Assembly (NCBI GenBank): GCA_900537185.1
Contig: LS999831.1
Span: 310,001-374,000 of the forward strand
DNA length: 64,000 nucleotides
Direction of reading: 5' to 3'
Source of the DNA: Cytophagales bacterium Alg240-R148
Lineage (GTDB): Bacteria > Bacteroidota > Bacteroidia > Cytophagales > Cyclobacteriaceae
The position numbers were made by a program, and so were the translations under genes. The notes under the pieces were generated by a model, which did no database searches, was not told where the DNA came from, and worked only from the letters and a program-made list of their open reading frames with translations. This document shows positions 1 to 9,357 of the stretch, piece after piece; within the stretch, counting starts at the first letter, position 1, and each line of letters opens with the position of its first letter.

Positions 1-1
1 A

Positions 2-577
2 GCAGGTGAAATCACGGCTCCTATTGAAACTGAATATGGTTTTCACATCATCCAAATGATTGAAAGAAGGGGTAACGAATACCATACTAGGCACATTTTA
101 ATCTCACCAACTCCTTCCGAATTGGACACCGAAAGGACCAAAAAATTTGTAGATAGCATAAGAACCGACATACTCAATGAAGCCTATACCTTTGAAAAGG
201 CCGCTTCTTTGCATTCGAATGATAAATTGACCAACACCAATGGTGGTTATATGAACGCAAGAGACGGCTCCGTAAAAATATCAACAGAAGAACTCGACCC
301 AGTGGTCTCTTTAACATTGGACACTTTGCAAGTAGGGAATATTTCGCAACCCATGACTTTTAGAACCGATGATGGCAAAGATGCTATTAGAATTTTATAT
401 TTTAAGGAAAAAATTGCTCCGCATGTAGCCAATCTCGAAGCAGATTGGACAAAAATAAAAGGGGCTGCCTTAAAAGAAAAACAGGACAAAGTGATGGGCA
501 AATGGTTTGATGAAGCAAAAGACGATGTTTTTATTCGAATCGATGAAAAGTACGATCAATGTGAGATCTTAAAATAA
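2..577 (+). CDS. SurA/PpiC-type peptidyl-prolyl isomerase, 3' part
   Basis: The reading frame is open from base 2, so the gene begins before the window and only its C-terminal part (about 191 residues) is present. The first residues read as the end of a parvulin domain (AGEITAPIETEYGFHIIQM, the G-E-I-x-x-P ... YGFHII pattern). A second, more divergent parvulin-like segment starts at HTRHILISP. Known SurA/PpiC proteins are periplasmic chaperones that help outer-membrane proteins fold. The C-terminus is charged and has no membrane segment. A MoxR ATPase gene follows 10 bp downstream on the same strand, suggesting co-transcription. The family is well supported; which SurA paralogue it is cannot be told. 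Confidence 0.85.
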   Translation, partial: AGEITAPIETEYGFHIIQMIERRGNEYHTRHILISPTPSELDTERTKKFVDSIRTDILNEAYTFEKAASLHSNDKLTNTNGGYMNARDGSVKISTEELDPVVSLTLDTLQVGNISQPMTFRTDDGKDAIRILYFKEKIAPHVANLEADWTKIKGAALKEKQDKVMGKWFDEAKDDVFIRIDEKYDQCEILK

Positions 578-587
578 ATCCTTTTTA

Positions 588-1553
588 ATGGAAGTAAACA
601 ACAATGATGTAGCGCTTGCGAATGAGTTTCATGCAACCTACAATAAACTTAAGAAAGAAATATCCAAAGTTATAGTGGGACAAGAGGAGGTTGTAGACCT
701 TTTGCTTACTTCAATTTTTTGCCAAGGACACTGTCTTTTGGTTGGTGTCCCTGGGTTGGCCAAAACCTTGTTAATCCAGACCATTGCTTCCACTTTAGAC
801 CTCAATTTTAACCGCATTCAATTTACGCCAGACTTAATGCCTTCTGACATTTTGGGCGCTGAAACATTGGATAAAGAACGAAACTTCAAGTTTATTAAAG
901 GGCCAATTTTTGCCAACATAATTCTGGCGGATGAAATAAACAGAACACCACCAAAAACACAAGCTGCTTTATTGGAATCCATGCAGGAATATGCGGTTAC
1001 TATTGCAGGGAAAAAGTATGATTTGGACAGGCCGTTTTTTGTTTTGGCTACGCAAAATCCAATTGAACAGGAAGGTACGTACCCGCTTCCAGAAGCCCAA
1101 TTGGATCGGTTTTTATTTAATGTTCGGCTCGACTACCCCTCTTTTGACCAAGAAGTGGAAATTGTTAAAAATACTACAACAGCAGAGTTACCGGTTGCCT
1201 CCAAAATAATGGGCGCAGAAGACATCATTAAGTTTCAACAACTGGTTAGAAAGGTACCTGTAGCAGACAATGTAATTGAATACGCCGTACAATTGGTGCA
1301 CAAAACAAGGCCCAACGGGCCCAACAGTTCTGAGCTAACAAAAGACTACCTAGAATGGGGAGCTGGCCCCAGAGCTTCACAAAACCTCATACTGGCAGCT
1401 AAATGCAATGCCCTTGTTCATGGAAAATATGCTCCTGACATAGAAAATGTTAAAAACGTAGCGCTGCCCATCTTAAGACATCGGATTGTAAAAACATTTA
1501 AAGCAGAAGCAGAGGGCAAAACGGAGGAAAGCATCATTAAAGATTTGCTCTAA
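588..1553 (+). CDS. MoxR family AAA+ ATPase
   Basis: A 321-residue cytoplasmic AAA+ ATPase of usual MoxR length. Visible motifs are Walker A GVPGLAKT (residues 53-60), Walker B ILADEINR (about 112-119), and the family stretch TPPKTQAALLESMQE. A sensor-like ATQNPIEQEGTYPLPEAQLDRF segment lies around residues 154-175. MoxR proteins act as chaperone-like ATPases that insert metal or remodel partner complexes, often with VWA-domain proteins and DUF58 proteins. No VWA gene follows here: the next gene is on the opposite strand, so the usual partners are not adjacent. It lies 10 bp after the SurA-like gene. Confidence 0.93.
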   Translation: MEVNNNDVALANEFHATYNKLKKEISKVIVGQEEVVDLLLTSIFCQGHCLLVGVPGLAKTLLIQTIASTLDLNFNRIQFTPDLMPSDILGAETLDKERNFKFIKGPIFANIILADEINRTPPKTQAALLESMQEYAVTIAGKKYDLDRPFFVLATQNPIEQEGTYPLPEAQLDRFLFNVRLDYPSFDQEVEIVKNTTTAELPVASKIMGAEDIIKFQQLVRKVPVADNVIEYAVQLVHKTRPNGPNSSELTKDYLEWGAGPRASQNLILAAKCNALVHGKYAPDIENVKNVALPILRHRIVKTFKAEAEGKTEESIIKDLL

Positions 1554-1555
1554 TA

Positions 1556-2158
1556 CTAATAGGGCACTTTCTTTTTGGAAAGAAGCATGGCATTGCTCTT
1601 TTCAATGCGGTTTTGTCGTGTTGTTTCTTTCTTGGCATCTTCCACCCATTCTACAAACTCTTTTTTGGAGCTGTAAGACAAGGTGTTAAAAAAAGATATA
1701 GCCGTTTCTTCTAAAGCTGAAGCCATATCTGGAGGCAGTTGTACTGTTTTTAAATTTTTATCGATGTATTGCGAGACTACCTTTTTATGTTTTACCTCAT
1801 CGGCAGGTCGAAACCGCAAGGCAGACCAATCTGCATTCAATGAAATTTGTGTAACTGGCTTATAACCCAAATTTATAAATCCTTCCCAGCCTTGGTCTCG
1901 GTTTATATCAGCCTTCAAAGCACCAGACTTTTTCGGGTAAGCCATCCACAATACCAGGCCTTTTTGCAATGCCCCTCCAACCTTTTCTACAAATTCGTCA
2001 ATATCTGTCTTTTTATAACAAAAATAAAGCATAGCAGCCCCCATATCCTCATCCGACATTTCGTTAACAAAGTAGGTTCCTTCGGGCTCGTTGAGTACCA
2101 ACACATTGGAGACTTTATCAAACAACAACTTCTCTTTTAATAAATTTAAATCAAGCAT
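1556..2158 (-). CDS. YdeI/OmpD-associated (OmdA) family protein
   Basis: 200 residues, no signal peptide or membrane segment. The C-terminal third (about residues 140-200) has the OmdA pattern: a proline-aspartate start (LPPDMASAL), a helix, SYSSKKEFVEWVEDAKKETTR, and a basic end. This matches the YdeI/OmpD-associated family, linked in enterobacteria to peptide resistance but of unknown biochemistry. The N-terminal part (LWMAYPKKSGALKADINRD and a tryptophan-containing block) resembles DUF3052-like small proteins, so this may be a two-domain fusion. Convergent with the moxR-like gene, the stops 2 bp apart, and divergent from the PfpI lipoprotein gene. Confidence 0.65.
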   Translation of the reverse strand: MLDLNLLKEKLLFDKVSNVLVLNEPEGTYFVNEMSDEDMGAAMLYFCYKKTDIDEFVEKVGGALQKGLVLWMAYPKKSGALKADINRDQGWEGFINLGYKPVTQISLNADWSALRFRPADEVKHKKVVSQYIDKNLKTVQLPPDMASALEETAISFFNTLSYSSKKEFVEWVEDAKKETTRQNRIEKSNAMLLSKKKVPY

Positions 2159-2207
2159 AACTTATTTATATGTTGTACATTCATCTGTAAAATTAGATCA
2201 TAAATAA

Positions 2208-2951
2208 ATGAAAAACACTCTTTTTGTATTGATTCTATTGGTAGTAGCTGCCTGCCAGCAAAAATCAAAAGACAGCCCTTCCTCTACATCAAAAAATGAT
2301 ATTACCCCTATTAATCCAACCAAACAGCTCCATGTAGGTTTTGTAATAGTAGAAGGTGTGTACAATTCAGAATTAGTTGCACCCATGGATATTTTCCACC
2401 ACACCATATTCCACCACGACAAAGGCATGAAAGTATTTACTATCGCGCCAGAAAAAAAGCTTCTCACTACTTTCGAAGGATTAAAAATACTCCCTGATTA
2501 TGCCTTCCATGACCCTGCCCTCCCACCGATTGATATCTTAGTGGTTCCGAGTGCAGAATTTAGCATGACTACGGACTTAGAAAATGACAAGCTTATTGAC
2601 TTTGTTAAAAAACAAGGTGTCCTAGCCCAATACGTTATCTCCCTCTGTGATGGTGCCTTTGTTCTGGCACATGCCGGATTGGTAAATGGGAAACACTCCA
2701 CTACATTTCCGGGAGATGTAGACAAGTACAGAACCATGTTTCCCAATCTTTCGGTACATGAAAACGTAAGTTTTGTTCATGATGGCAGTTTGATCACTTC
2801 TCAAGGTGGCGCAAAATCATACGATCCTGCACTTTATTTATGCCATTTATTGTATGGGGAAAAGGCAGCCAAAGGCCTAGCTGGAGGCCTCGTAATAGAC
2901 TGGAACTTAGACAATTTAAACTATTTAAATATTAAAGAAACCGTTGAATAA
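2208..2951 (+). CDS. DJ-1/PfpI family lipoprotein
   Basis: 247 residues. The N-terminus is a lipoprotein signal (hydrophobic core, then VVAAC with the lipidated Cys at residue 16), so the protein is probably membrane-anchored outside the cytoplasm. The rest is one DJ-1/PfpI domain of the kind found at the N-terminus of GlxA-type AraC regulators. It has the nucleophile elbow SLCDGAFVLAHAG (Cys147) and the later DGSLITSQGGAKSYDPAL block, but no AraC DNA-binding domain. Family members include amidases, glyoxalases and sensory domains; the substrate is unknown. Export of a DJ-1-like domain is less usual than the cytoplasmic form. Confidence 0.8.
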   Translation: MKNTLFVLILLVVAACQQKSKDSPSSTSKNDITPINPTKQLHVGFVIVEGVYNSELVAPMDIFHHTIFHHDKGMKVFTIAPEKKLLTTFEGLKILPDYAFHDPALPPIDILVVPSAEFSMTTDLENDKLIDFVKKQGVLAQYVISLCDGAFVLAHAGLVNGKHSTTFPGDVDKYRTMFPNLSVHENVSFVHDGSLITSQGGAKSYDPALYLCHLLYGEKAAKGLAGGLVIDWNLDNLNYLNIKETVE

Positions 2952-3035
2952 TTTCAACATCCCCTTGAATTATCTCCAATTTCGCTAACAAAAACTCTCT
3001 TAAAATTTGAATTCAGTCTTTGATTGCTGTATATT

Positions 3036-4925
3036 ATGAGATCGATTTTTAGAGAAATGAGTCTCAAGACAAGCAATCAGAATACTTTAGAACAAGAAAT
3101 TTTAAAGAATAACTTTTTAAAAACACCATTTTTTGAAAATAGCCCGGACGGGATATTTGTGTTTGATAATCGTTTGACGATTTGCGCCTACAATAAAATG
3201 ATGGCAGAAATATTCTGCCTAGAAGAAAGTTGTGTAGGAAAATTATTGGTGGATGCGTTCAAGTTCATCCCCAACAACGACATCAGCCAGATTAAGAAAG
3301 TTAAAGACGGTGTGCCATTTAAAACACTTTTGGCTTTTAAACATCCATCGAGGCACGAAGAACCCAAAGTTTATGAAATTTCATTTTTTGCGCATTATGA
3401 AAACAATGAAATTTTAGGTGGTTATGGCCAGACTAGAGAAATAACCACCATTTCGAATTCGCGTTCCGACAATGCCAATAGCTTTAGAAACTTTACAATG
3501 AACATCCCTGGTGTTCTATATGAGTTTATCATAGAACCCAATGGACATTATTATTTCCGGTACATCAGTGAAGGCTGTATGGATATGTTCGGCTACAAAC
3601 CGGAAGACATTCGGAAAAACCCAGATTTGTTACCGGGCTTAATATTCCATGAAGACCGGGATTCTTACAACCAATCTTTTAATCGAGCCAATAAGCTAAA
3701 AAGTGCTTGGGAATGGGAAGGCAGATTTGTAGTTAAAAATGAAATCAAAAGAATTAAAGGAAGCTCCAAACCGGATCGGCGCATCAATGGCTCTATTGTA
3801 CGGTACGGCATTTTAGTAGATGTTACCGAGCAGTGGAAAACACAACTCAAACTTCAAAGAAACGAAGAGTTATTTGGAAACCTGTTTGAAAACTCCCCCT
3901 TAGGGATAGTGCTGGCAGATAAAAATTACAAAGTCTCGCGTGTGAACAAGGGATTTGAAAACATGTTCCAATACAACCGAGAAGAGATCATAGGTAAAAT
4001 CTTGAACGATTTTATTGTACCGGCAGAGCACAAAGGACAAGCCATTAAAATCAACCAAGTAATAGGCAACGAAGGGGAAGTAGTAAGTGTCGAATCCATA
4101 CGAAGAACAAAGAACGGCAAATTAATACCGGTCATCATATATGGCGTACCAGTTACCCTCAACAATGAGGTTATAGGAATTTTCGGGCTTTATGTCAACA
4201 TTTCGCACAGGAAAAAAGCAGAAGAAGAACTACAGGTAAGAAATGAAGAGCTGGATAATTTTGTTTACAAAGTTTCCCATGACTTGCGGGCGCCATTGTC
4301 TTCTGTAAAAGGCCTCATTAACTTAGCTCGATTAGAAAATGAGTCCAAAAACCTTAATTTCCCTTACATCGACAACATCGAAGAACGTATAAAAAATTTA
4401 GATAATTTCATTTCTGATGTTTTGAGTCATTCCAAGAATTTAAAGTTGGACTTGAACGTGGATAAAGTAAATTTCGAGAAAATTGTTGCCCAGTGTTTCA
4501 ATGATTTGGACTATTTGAAAAATGCTCAAAACCTCGAAAAGAACATCACCATTAAATGCAGAAGTTTTCATTCCGATGCCTGGAGGATTACTGAGATTTT
4601 TAGAAATCTAATCTCCAACGCCATCAAATACATAGACACCGAAAAACCTACTTCCAAAATATCTATTTGTGTAGAACAAAAAGCCGACATATTAGAAATT
4701 GTCATGGAGGACAATGGAATAGGGATTCCTGCCGAACGCCTTCCAAAAATATTTGACATGTTTTATAGGGCAACAGAATCCTCCGATGGCTCTGGTATTG
4801 GGCTCTACATCGTAAAAAATGCGGTCAACAAAATTGGTGGAAAAATAGACATAGACAGCAAAGAAGGCATTGGCACTAAGTTTTCCATTTTACTTCCTAA
4901 TTTCGTCATTAGCTCCATAGATTAA
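3036..4925 (+). CDS. Triple-PAS sensor histidine kinase
   Basis: About 629 residues from the ATG at 3036; another in-frame ATG lies at 3057 and a TTG at 3024. No membrane segment is visible, so it is probably a soluble sensor. There are three PAS-like domains (about residues 30-140, 150-268 and 278-395), a HisKA dimerisation domain with the phospho-accepting His in YKVSHDLRAPLSS (His415), and an HATPase domain with N box RNLISNAIKY, G1 DNGIGI and G2 GSGIGLYIVKNAV. The TEQW and SHRKKAEEEL linkers after PAS2 and PAS3 are typical PAC ends. No response regulator gene is adjacent, so it is an orphan kinase. The ligand is unknown. Confidence 0.9.
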   Translation: MRSIFREMSLKTSNQNTLEQEILKNNFLKTPFFENSPDGIFVFDNRLTICAYNKMMAEIFCLEESCVGKLLVDAFKFIPNNDISQIKKVKDGVPFKTLLAFKHPSRHEEPKVYEISFFAHYENNEILGGYGQTREITTISNSRSDNANSFRNFTMNIPGVLYEFIIEPNGHYYFRYISEGCMDMFGYKPEDIRKNPDLLPGLIFHEDRDSYNQSFNRANKLKSAWEWEGRFVVKNEIKRIKGSSKPDRRINGSIVRYGILVDVTEQWKTQLKLQRNEELFGNLFENSPLGIVLADKNYKVSRVNKGFENMFQYNREEIIGKILNDFIVPAEHKGQAIKINQVIGNEGEVVSVESIRRTKNGKLIPVIIYGVPVTLNNEVIGIFGLYVNISHRKKAEEELQVRNEELDNFVYKVSHDLRAPLSSVKGLINLARLENESKNLNFPYIDNIEERIKNLDNFISDVLSHSKNLKLDLNVDKVNFEKIVAQCFNDLDYLKNAQNLEKNITIKCRSFHSDAWRITEIFRNLISNAIKYIDTEKPTSKISICVEQKADILEIVMEDNGIGIPAERLPKIFDMFYRATESSDGSGIGLYIVKNAVNKIGGKIDIDSKEGIGTKFSILLPNFVISSID

Positions 4926-4996
4926 ATATTTCATTTAATCTTTCTTACCCTCGTAAAAATAAAAGTATATTTACCGCTTAATACACCCGTACTTAT

Positions 4997-6160
4997 ATGC
5001 AACTGATTGAAGTTACTACCCAACAGGACAAACTAGATTTTATCAAACTTGCCATAAAAATCTATAAAAACCATCCAAATTGGATTCGTCCATTGGACAA
5101 AGATATAGAGGCATTTTTTGACAAAAAACTGAATAAAACATTCCGAAACGGAGAATGTACCCGTTGGATTATTAAGAATGACAAAGGAGAGGCTTTGGGA
5201 AGAATTGCAGCTTTTGTTAATAAAAAGACTGCAAAAAAGAACAAGCAGCCAACTGGCGGCCTAGGTATGTTTGAATGCATTGACGATCAAAAAGTAGCTT
5301 TCGAACTTTTTGACCAAGCCAAAGTTTGGCTGCAAGAAAGAGGCATGGAAGCCATGGATGGCCCTATTAATTTTGGTGATAGAGACAAGTGGTGGGGCTT
5401 GTTAATTGAAGGGTACGACAAAGAACCGAATTACAATTGCAACTACAACCCCCCTTATTACAAAGACCTTTTTGAGGCCTATGGTTTTCAGGTATATTTT
5501 AACCAATTGACATATGCCCGTAAAATGCGCGATCCGTTTGATCCAAAAATAATGGCCAAAGCAGAAAAAGTTAAAGAAGATCCTGATTACCATTTCGAGC
5601 ACCTCAAAAAAAACAACATTGCCAAATACACAGAAGATTTTAGAAATATTTACAACGAGGCATGGGCCAGGCACGCTGGTGTAGCAAAAATGACTTCTTT
5701 GCAAGCAAAAGCTGCTATGAAAAAAATGAAGCCAATAATGGATGAAAAGATCATCTGGTATGGCTATTATAAAAATGAGCCTGTAGCTTTTTACATTATG
5801 TTACCGGAAGTCAACCAAATATTCAAATATGTTAATGGAAAATTGGATTGGATTGGTAAGTTGAAATTCGTCTACCATAAATGGAGGAAAAGTTGCAACA
5901 AAGCGCTCGGTCTTGTATTTGGTGTGGTACCCAAACACCAAGGCAAGGGGGTAGAAGGTGCCTTAATAATGGCCGCTGCGCAAATGGTACAAGTAGATTA
6001 CGCACGGTATGACAACCTCGAGATGAATTGGATTGGTGATTTTAACCCTAAAATGATTCGAGTCGTAGAACAAGTAGGTGGATATGTTGGTAAAAAACAT
6101 GCTACTTACAGAAAGTTATTTGACGAAAACCAACCTTTCGAAAGAGCACCAATGCAGTAA
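4997..6160 (+). CDS. GNAT-fold N-acetyltransferase-like protein
   Basis: 387 residues, soluble, no signal peptide. The N-terminal half resembles a GNAT beta sheet (TRWIIKNDKGEALGRIAAFVNK; MDGPINFGDRDKWWGLLIEG). The C-terminal half has an acetyl-CoA-loop-like segment, GLVFGVVPKHQGKGVEGALIM (V-x-P-x-x-Q-G-x-G), followed by EMNWIGDFNPKMIRVVEQVG. This double-GNAT layout is common in uncharacterised Bacteroidota proteins; the substrate is not known. The next gene, for a VTT-family membrane protein, begins 3 bp after the stop, then hemH, so the three probably form one operon. Confidence 0.65.
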   Translation: MQLIEVTTQQDKLDFIKLAIKIYKNHPNWIRPLDKDIEAFFDKKLNKTFRNGECTRWIIKNDKGEALGRIAAFVNKKTAKKNKQPTGGLGMFECIDDQKVAFELFDQAKVWLQERGMEAMDGPINFGDRDKWWGLLIEGYDKEPNYNCNYNPPYYKDLFEAYGFQVYFNQLTYARKMRDPFDPKIMAKAEKVKEDPDYHFEHLKKNNIAKYTEDFRNIYNEAWARHAGVAKMTSLQAKAAMKKMKPIMDEKIIWYGYYKNEPVAFYIMLPEVNQIFKYVNGKLDWIGKLKFVYHKWRKSCNKALGLVFGVVPKHQGKGVEGALIMAAAQMVQVDYARYDNLEMNWIGDFNPKMIRVVEQVGGYVGKKHATYRKLFDENQPFERAPMQ

Positions 6161-6163
6161 AAC

Positions 6164-6730
6164 ATGAGCATTAATTCAAAAACCAATTTCTTTTTAAAAA
6201 ATTTATTGCGCGGAATTCTTTGGCTAATTGTAATTGTAGCAGTTTACTTATTGGCCAGAAAATTCAACATTATAGATGAAGAATGGATGGCTCAAAACTT
6301 AAGCCCAGCAGCCGTATATACACTCTTTGTAGGAAGCGAAGTAGTTTTCGGAATCATCCCACCCGAGTGGTTTATGTTCTGGTCTATTAAAGTAGGGCTT
6401 TTTGACTCTTATTTTTTAGATGTTGCTTTTCTGGCTGTATTGTCCTATATCGCCGGCGTTTTGGGTTATTTTATAGGAGCAAATTTATTGAACATCAACA
6501 AATATACCTTCCTTCAAAATAAAGTTGGAAAGTACAGACCAATGTTAGAAAAATACGGTGGATTTTTGATCATTGTTGCCGCCATGACGCCATTGCCTTT
6601 TTCTGCCATTGCTATGTTGGTAGGTTCTGCAGATTATAAATTCAAAAACTATTTATTATTTTCATTGTTTAGATTTGTACGCTTCGGAATGTATGGATAC
6701 GTCGTTCTGCAAGCCAATACCATAACATAA
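6164..6730 (+). CDS. VTT/DedA-like membrane protein
   Basis: 188 residues with about four to five hydrophobic segments (residues 13-30, 45-65, 82-105, 130-152, 158-178). The central block, with VVFGIIPPEWFMFW, SYIAGVLGYFIGANL and ITPLPFSAIAMLVGSADY-like motifs, fits the VTT (SNARE-associated/DedA/YqaA) family. These proteins include phospholipid scramblases and undecaprenyl-phosphate translocases. It is shorter than a full DedA protein. It sits between a GNAT-like gene (3 bp) and hemH (4 bp), implying a shared transcript. Function beyond a membrane role cannot be read from sequence. Confidence 0.75.
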   Translation: MSINSKTNFFLKNLLRGILWLIVIVAVYLLARKFNIIDEEWMAQNLSPAAVYTLFVGSEVVFGIIPPEWFMFWSIKVGLFDSYFLDVAFLAVLSYIAGVLGYFIGANLLNINKYTFLQNKVGKYRPMLEKYGGFLIIVAAMTPLPFSAIAMLVGSADYKFKNYLLFSLFRFVRFGMYGYVVLQANTIT

Positions 6731-6734
6731 TTCC

Positions 6735-7751
6735 ATGGAGATTAAAAAAACAGGTGTATTGCTAATCAACTTAGGCACACCAGACAGTCCTAAAACAAGT
6801 GATGTACGCTCTTACCTTTTTCAATTTTTAAATGATAAAAGAGTAATTGATTTACCATTTTTATTGAGAAAATTTCTGGTCAATTTTGTAATAGTTCCTT
6901 TCAGAGCACCCGGTTCTGCCAAAGAATATAAAAAACTATGGGATGAAGAAACGGGTTCACCACTGAGGCATTACAGTGAATTACTCAGCAACAAACTTCA
7001 AAAAAACCTAGGTGAAAAATACCATGTTCATTTGGCCATGCGGTATAAAAACCCGTCGATTACCAATGTTATGGAAGACATGAAGTTGCTGAATTATGAA
7101 CGAATAATCGTTTTGCCTCTTTTTCCGCAATATGCTTCGGCCAGTAGTGGCTCGGCCATTGAAGCCGTAATGGATGAAATAAAAAAATGGTGGGTGATAC
7201 CTGAACTGGTTATTGCAGGTCCTTTCTTTGACCACCCAGATTACATCAATGCGGTAGTAGCCAAGGGCATCCAACACGACGTCAATGACTACGACCATGT
7301 TCTTTTTTCATACCATGGACTTCCCAATCGACACTTAGACAAGGTATACCCTTCAGGCCCCTGTAGCCACCACAATTGTGAGGACAGCATTACAGAAGAC
7401 AACTACTTTTGCTACAAGGCAGAATGTTATGAAACTACGAGGCAAATTGCCAAGCGCATGGGGATCCCCAAAGACAAATACACGGTCTGTTTTCAGTCCA
7501 GATTGGACAAAGACTGGGTAGAACCATTTTCTGACAAAGCCATTGTACAACTTGCCAAAGAAGGCAAAAAAAGGTTATTGATGTTTTCTCCTGCCTTTAC
7601 AGCGGATTGTTTGGAAACGATAGTGGAAATTGGCGAAGGGTACCAAGAATTGTTTGTAGAACACGGAGGTGAAAAAATTCAATTGGTAGAAAGCCTAAAC
7701 GACTCAGACGAATGGGTAGAGTGCCTAAAAAATATAATATGGAAGTTTTAA
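6735..7751 (+). CDS. hemH: Ferrochelatase
   Basis: 338 residues, the usual bacterial length. It inserts Fe2+ into protoporphyrin IX (or coproporphyrin III in other lineages) in the last stage of heme synthesis. The start has the family signature GVLLINLGTPDSP. The catalytic His lies in FSYHGLPNRH (His194) and the metal-pathway Glu in FSPAFTADCLETIVEIGE (Glu294). Several cysteines (SHHNCEDS, FCYKAECYE, VCFQSRL) sit in the middle; they do not clearly form a known Fe-S ligand set. It is the last gene of the GNAT-VTT-hemH run and is followed by a strong hairpin terminator shared with serS. Confidence 0.97.
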   Translation: MEIKKTGVLLINLGTPDSPKTSDVRSYLFQFLNDKRVIDLPFLLRKFLVNFVIVPFRAPGSAKEYKKLWDEETGSPLRHYSELLSNKLQKNLGEKYHVHLAMRYKNPSITNVMEDMKLLNYERIIVLPLFPQYASASSGSAIEAVMDEIKKWWVIPELVIAGPFFDHPDYINAVVAKGIQHDVNDYDHVLFSYHGLPNRHLDKVYPSGPCSHHNCEDSITEDNYFCYKAECYETTRQIAKRMGIPKDKYTVCFQSRLDKDWVEPFSDKAIVQLAKEGKKRLLMFSPAFTADCLETIVEIGEGYQELFVEHGGEKIQLVESLNDSDEWVECLKNIIWKF

Positions 7752-7786
7752 TGAATTCACATTAAAAACTTCCATACAATGTTTAT

Positions 7787-7812
7787 AAAAAGGCCTCCAA
7801 TGAGGCCTTTTT
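7787..7812. terminator. Bidirectional terminator hemH/serS
   Basis: An 11-bp perfect stem (AAAAAGGCCTC / GAGGCCTTTTT) with a 4-base loop. A-tract and T-tract flank it, so it can end transcription from both convergent genes, hemH (+) and serS (-). Confidence 0.9.
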
Positions 7813-7815
7813 TAT

Positions 7816-9087
7816 TTAATCAATCGTATCAAAACCACAATAAGGCACCAAAACATCTGGTATTTTTATACCTTCTGGAGTCTGGTTGTTTTCTAGTATT
7901 GCAGCTAATATTCTAGGCAACGCTAAGGCACTTCCGTTTAATGTATGCAGTAGGGTCGTTTTTTTATCTTCTTTGTACCTCAATTTTAACCTGTTGGCTT
8001 GGTAGGTTTCAAAATTACTTACTGAACTAACTTCCAACCATTTATCTTGGGCAGCAGAAAACACTTCCATGTCAAAAGTCTGGGCAGCGGTAAAGCCAAG
8101 ATCTCCTCCACACAGGTTCAATACTCGGTATTCCAGCCCCAATGATTCTAATAACATTTGAACATGCCCGCACATTTCTTTTAATCGATCGTATGAGTTT
8201 TCTGGCAAATCAATTAATACAATTTCTACTTTGTCAAATTGGTGCAAACGATTCAAGCCTCGCACATGGGCACCCCATGACCCTGCTTCTCTTCTAAAGC
8301 AGGGTGTAAACCCAACATGTTTTACTGGTAACGCTTCCTTCTTTAAAATTACATCTCGGTACATGTTTGTAATAGGCACTTCTGCAGTAGGAATAGCATA
8401 CAAATCGTCTTCTGTCATGTGGTACATTTGCCCATCTTTGTCTGGAAGCTGCCCTGTTCCCAAACCAGATTCTTTGTTGATGAAAATTGGGGGTTGTACT
8501 TCAACAAACCCAGCTTCCACGGCCTTGTCCAAAAAGTAATTTTTCATAGCCCTTTGCAACCGAGCGCCTTTCCCTTTATAAAAAGGGAAACCAGCTCCTG
8601 TTACTTTATTACCCAATTCAAAATCAATGATGTCGTACTTTTTCACCAACTCCCAATGTGGCAAGGCATCTGCTCCTAAAGCAGGGCTGCTCCCATGGTT
8701 GCTCACTATTTCATTGTCCTTTTCAGAACGGCCGCCTGGTACAGCCTCATTCGGAACATTTGGTATGGTATACAACAAAGATTGTAAGGCAGCCTCTGTT
8801 TTGCTCAGCGCTTCACCTAACGTTTTACTTTTTGCCTTTAAGGATGCTGTTTTGGCCTTCACTGTTTCAGCCTCTTCTCTCTTGCCGTCTTTCATCAACA
8901 TACCAATTTGTTTGGACAACCCATTGGATTCGGAAAGTACGCTGTCGTGTTCACTTTGAATGGACCTTCTTTCTGTATCCAAGTCAAGTACTTTTTTAAT
9001 AACATTTCCTGCATCAGGAAAATTGCGCTTTTCCAAACCAGCGACTACCTTATCTGCATTGGTTTGAATAAATGAAATTTGTAACAT
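7816..9087 (-). CDS. serS: Seryl-tRNA synthetase
   Basis: 423 residues, the normal length of bacterial SerRS. It charges tRNA-Ser with serine (class II synthetase). The N-terminal ~110 residues form the tRNA-binding helical arm (charged heptad-like sequence DLDTERRSIQSEHDSVLSE ... LKAKSKTLGEALSK). The catalytic core shows IPTAEVPITNMYRD, motif 2 PCFRREAGSWG with the RGLNRLHQFDKVE continuation, and motif 3 LNGSALALPRILAAILEN. The gene is monocistronic: the 270-bp region upstream separates it from divergent rho, and its 3' end meets a shared terminator. Confidence 0.98.
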   Translation of the reverse strand: MLQISFIQTNADKVVAGLEKRNFPDAGNVIKKVLDLDTERRSIQSEHDSVLSESNGLSKQIGMLMKDGKREEAETVKAKTASLKAKSKTLGEALSKTEAALQSLLYTIPNVPNEAVPGGRSEKDNEIVSNHGSSPALGADALPHWELVKKYDIIDFELGNKVTGAGFPFYKGKGARLQRAMKNYFLDKAVEAGFVEVQPPIFINKESGLGTGQLPDKDGQMYHMTEDDLYAIPTAEVPITNMYRDVILKKEALPVKHVGFTPCFRREAGSWGAHVRGLNRLHQFDKVEIVLIDLPENSYDRLKEMCGHVQMLLESLGLEYRVLNLCGGDLGFTAAQTFDMEVFSAAQDKWLEVSSVSNFETYQANRLKLRYKEDKKTTLLHTLNGSALALPRILAAILENNQTPEGIKIPDVLVPYCGFDTID

Positions 9088-9181
9088 GAGAATTATATTT
9101 TTACCGCAAAATAAGTTAAATTTAAAGTAAATCTGAACTGTTTCTTAAGAAGAAACTTTCATAACGAAGAAAAAAGGCATT

Positions 9182-9189
9182 TATATTTG
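9182..9189 (+). promoter_or_regulatory. Putative -7 box of the rho promoter
   Basis: TATATTTG matches the Bacteroidota -7 consensus TAnnTTTG. A TTTC at 9157-9160 could be a weak -33 element, 21 bases upstream. It would give a leader of about 160 bases before rho. Confidence 0.5.
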
Positions 9190-9244
9190 TATATTGGCCG
9201 TTGTTACGTTATAATTGCATAGAAGAACTGATAAGTCATTCGCT

Positions 9245-9260
9245 ATTTCAGATCTGAAAT
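9245..9260. repeat. 16-bp perfect palindrome in the rho leader
   Basis: ATTTCAGATCTGAAAT is its own reverse complement. It lies about 55 bases after the proposed -7 box and about 100 bases before the rho start codon. It could bind a dimeric protein or form a short RNA hairpin; it has no T-tract immediately after it. Confidence 0.6.
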
Positions 9261-9357
9261 CAGTATCTAAAGATCATATAGAATTTCCACAGAACTTTTT
9301 TCTATTAATTAATTCAAACTAGAAGATTAAAGATTACTTACAATCTCAATTTATTTT

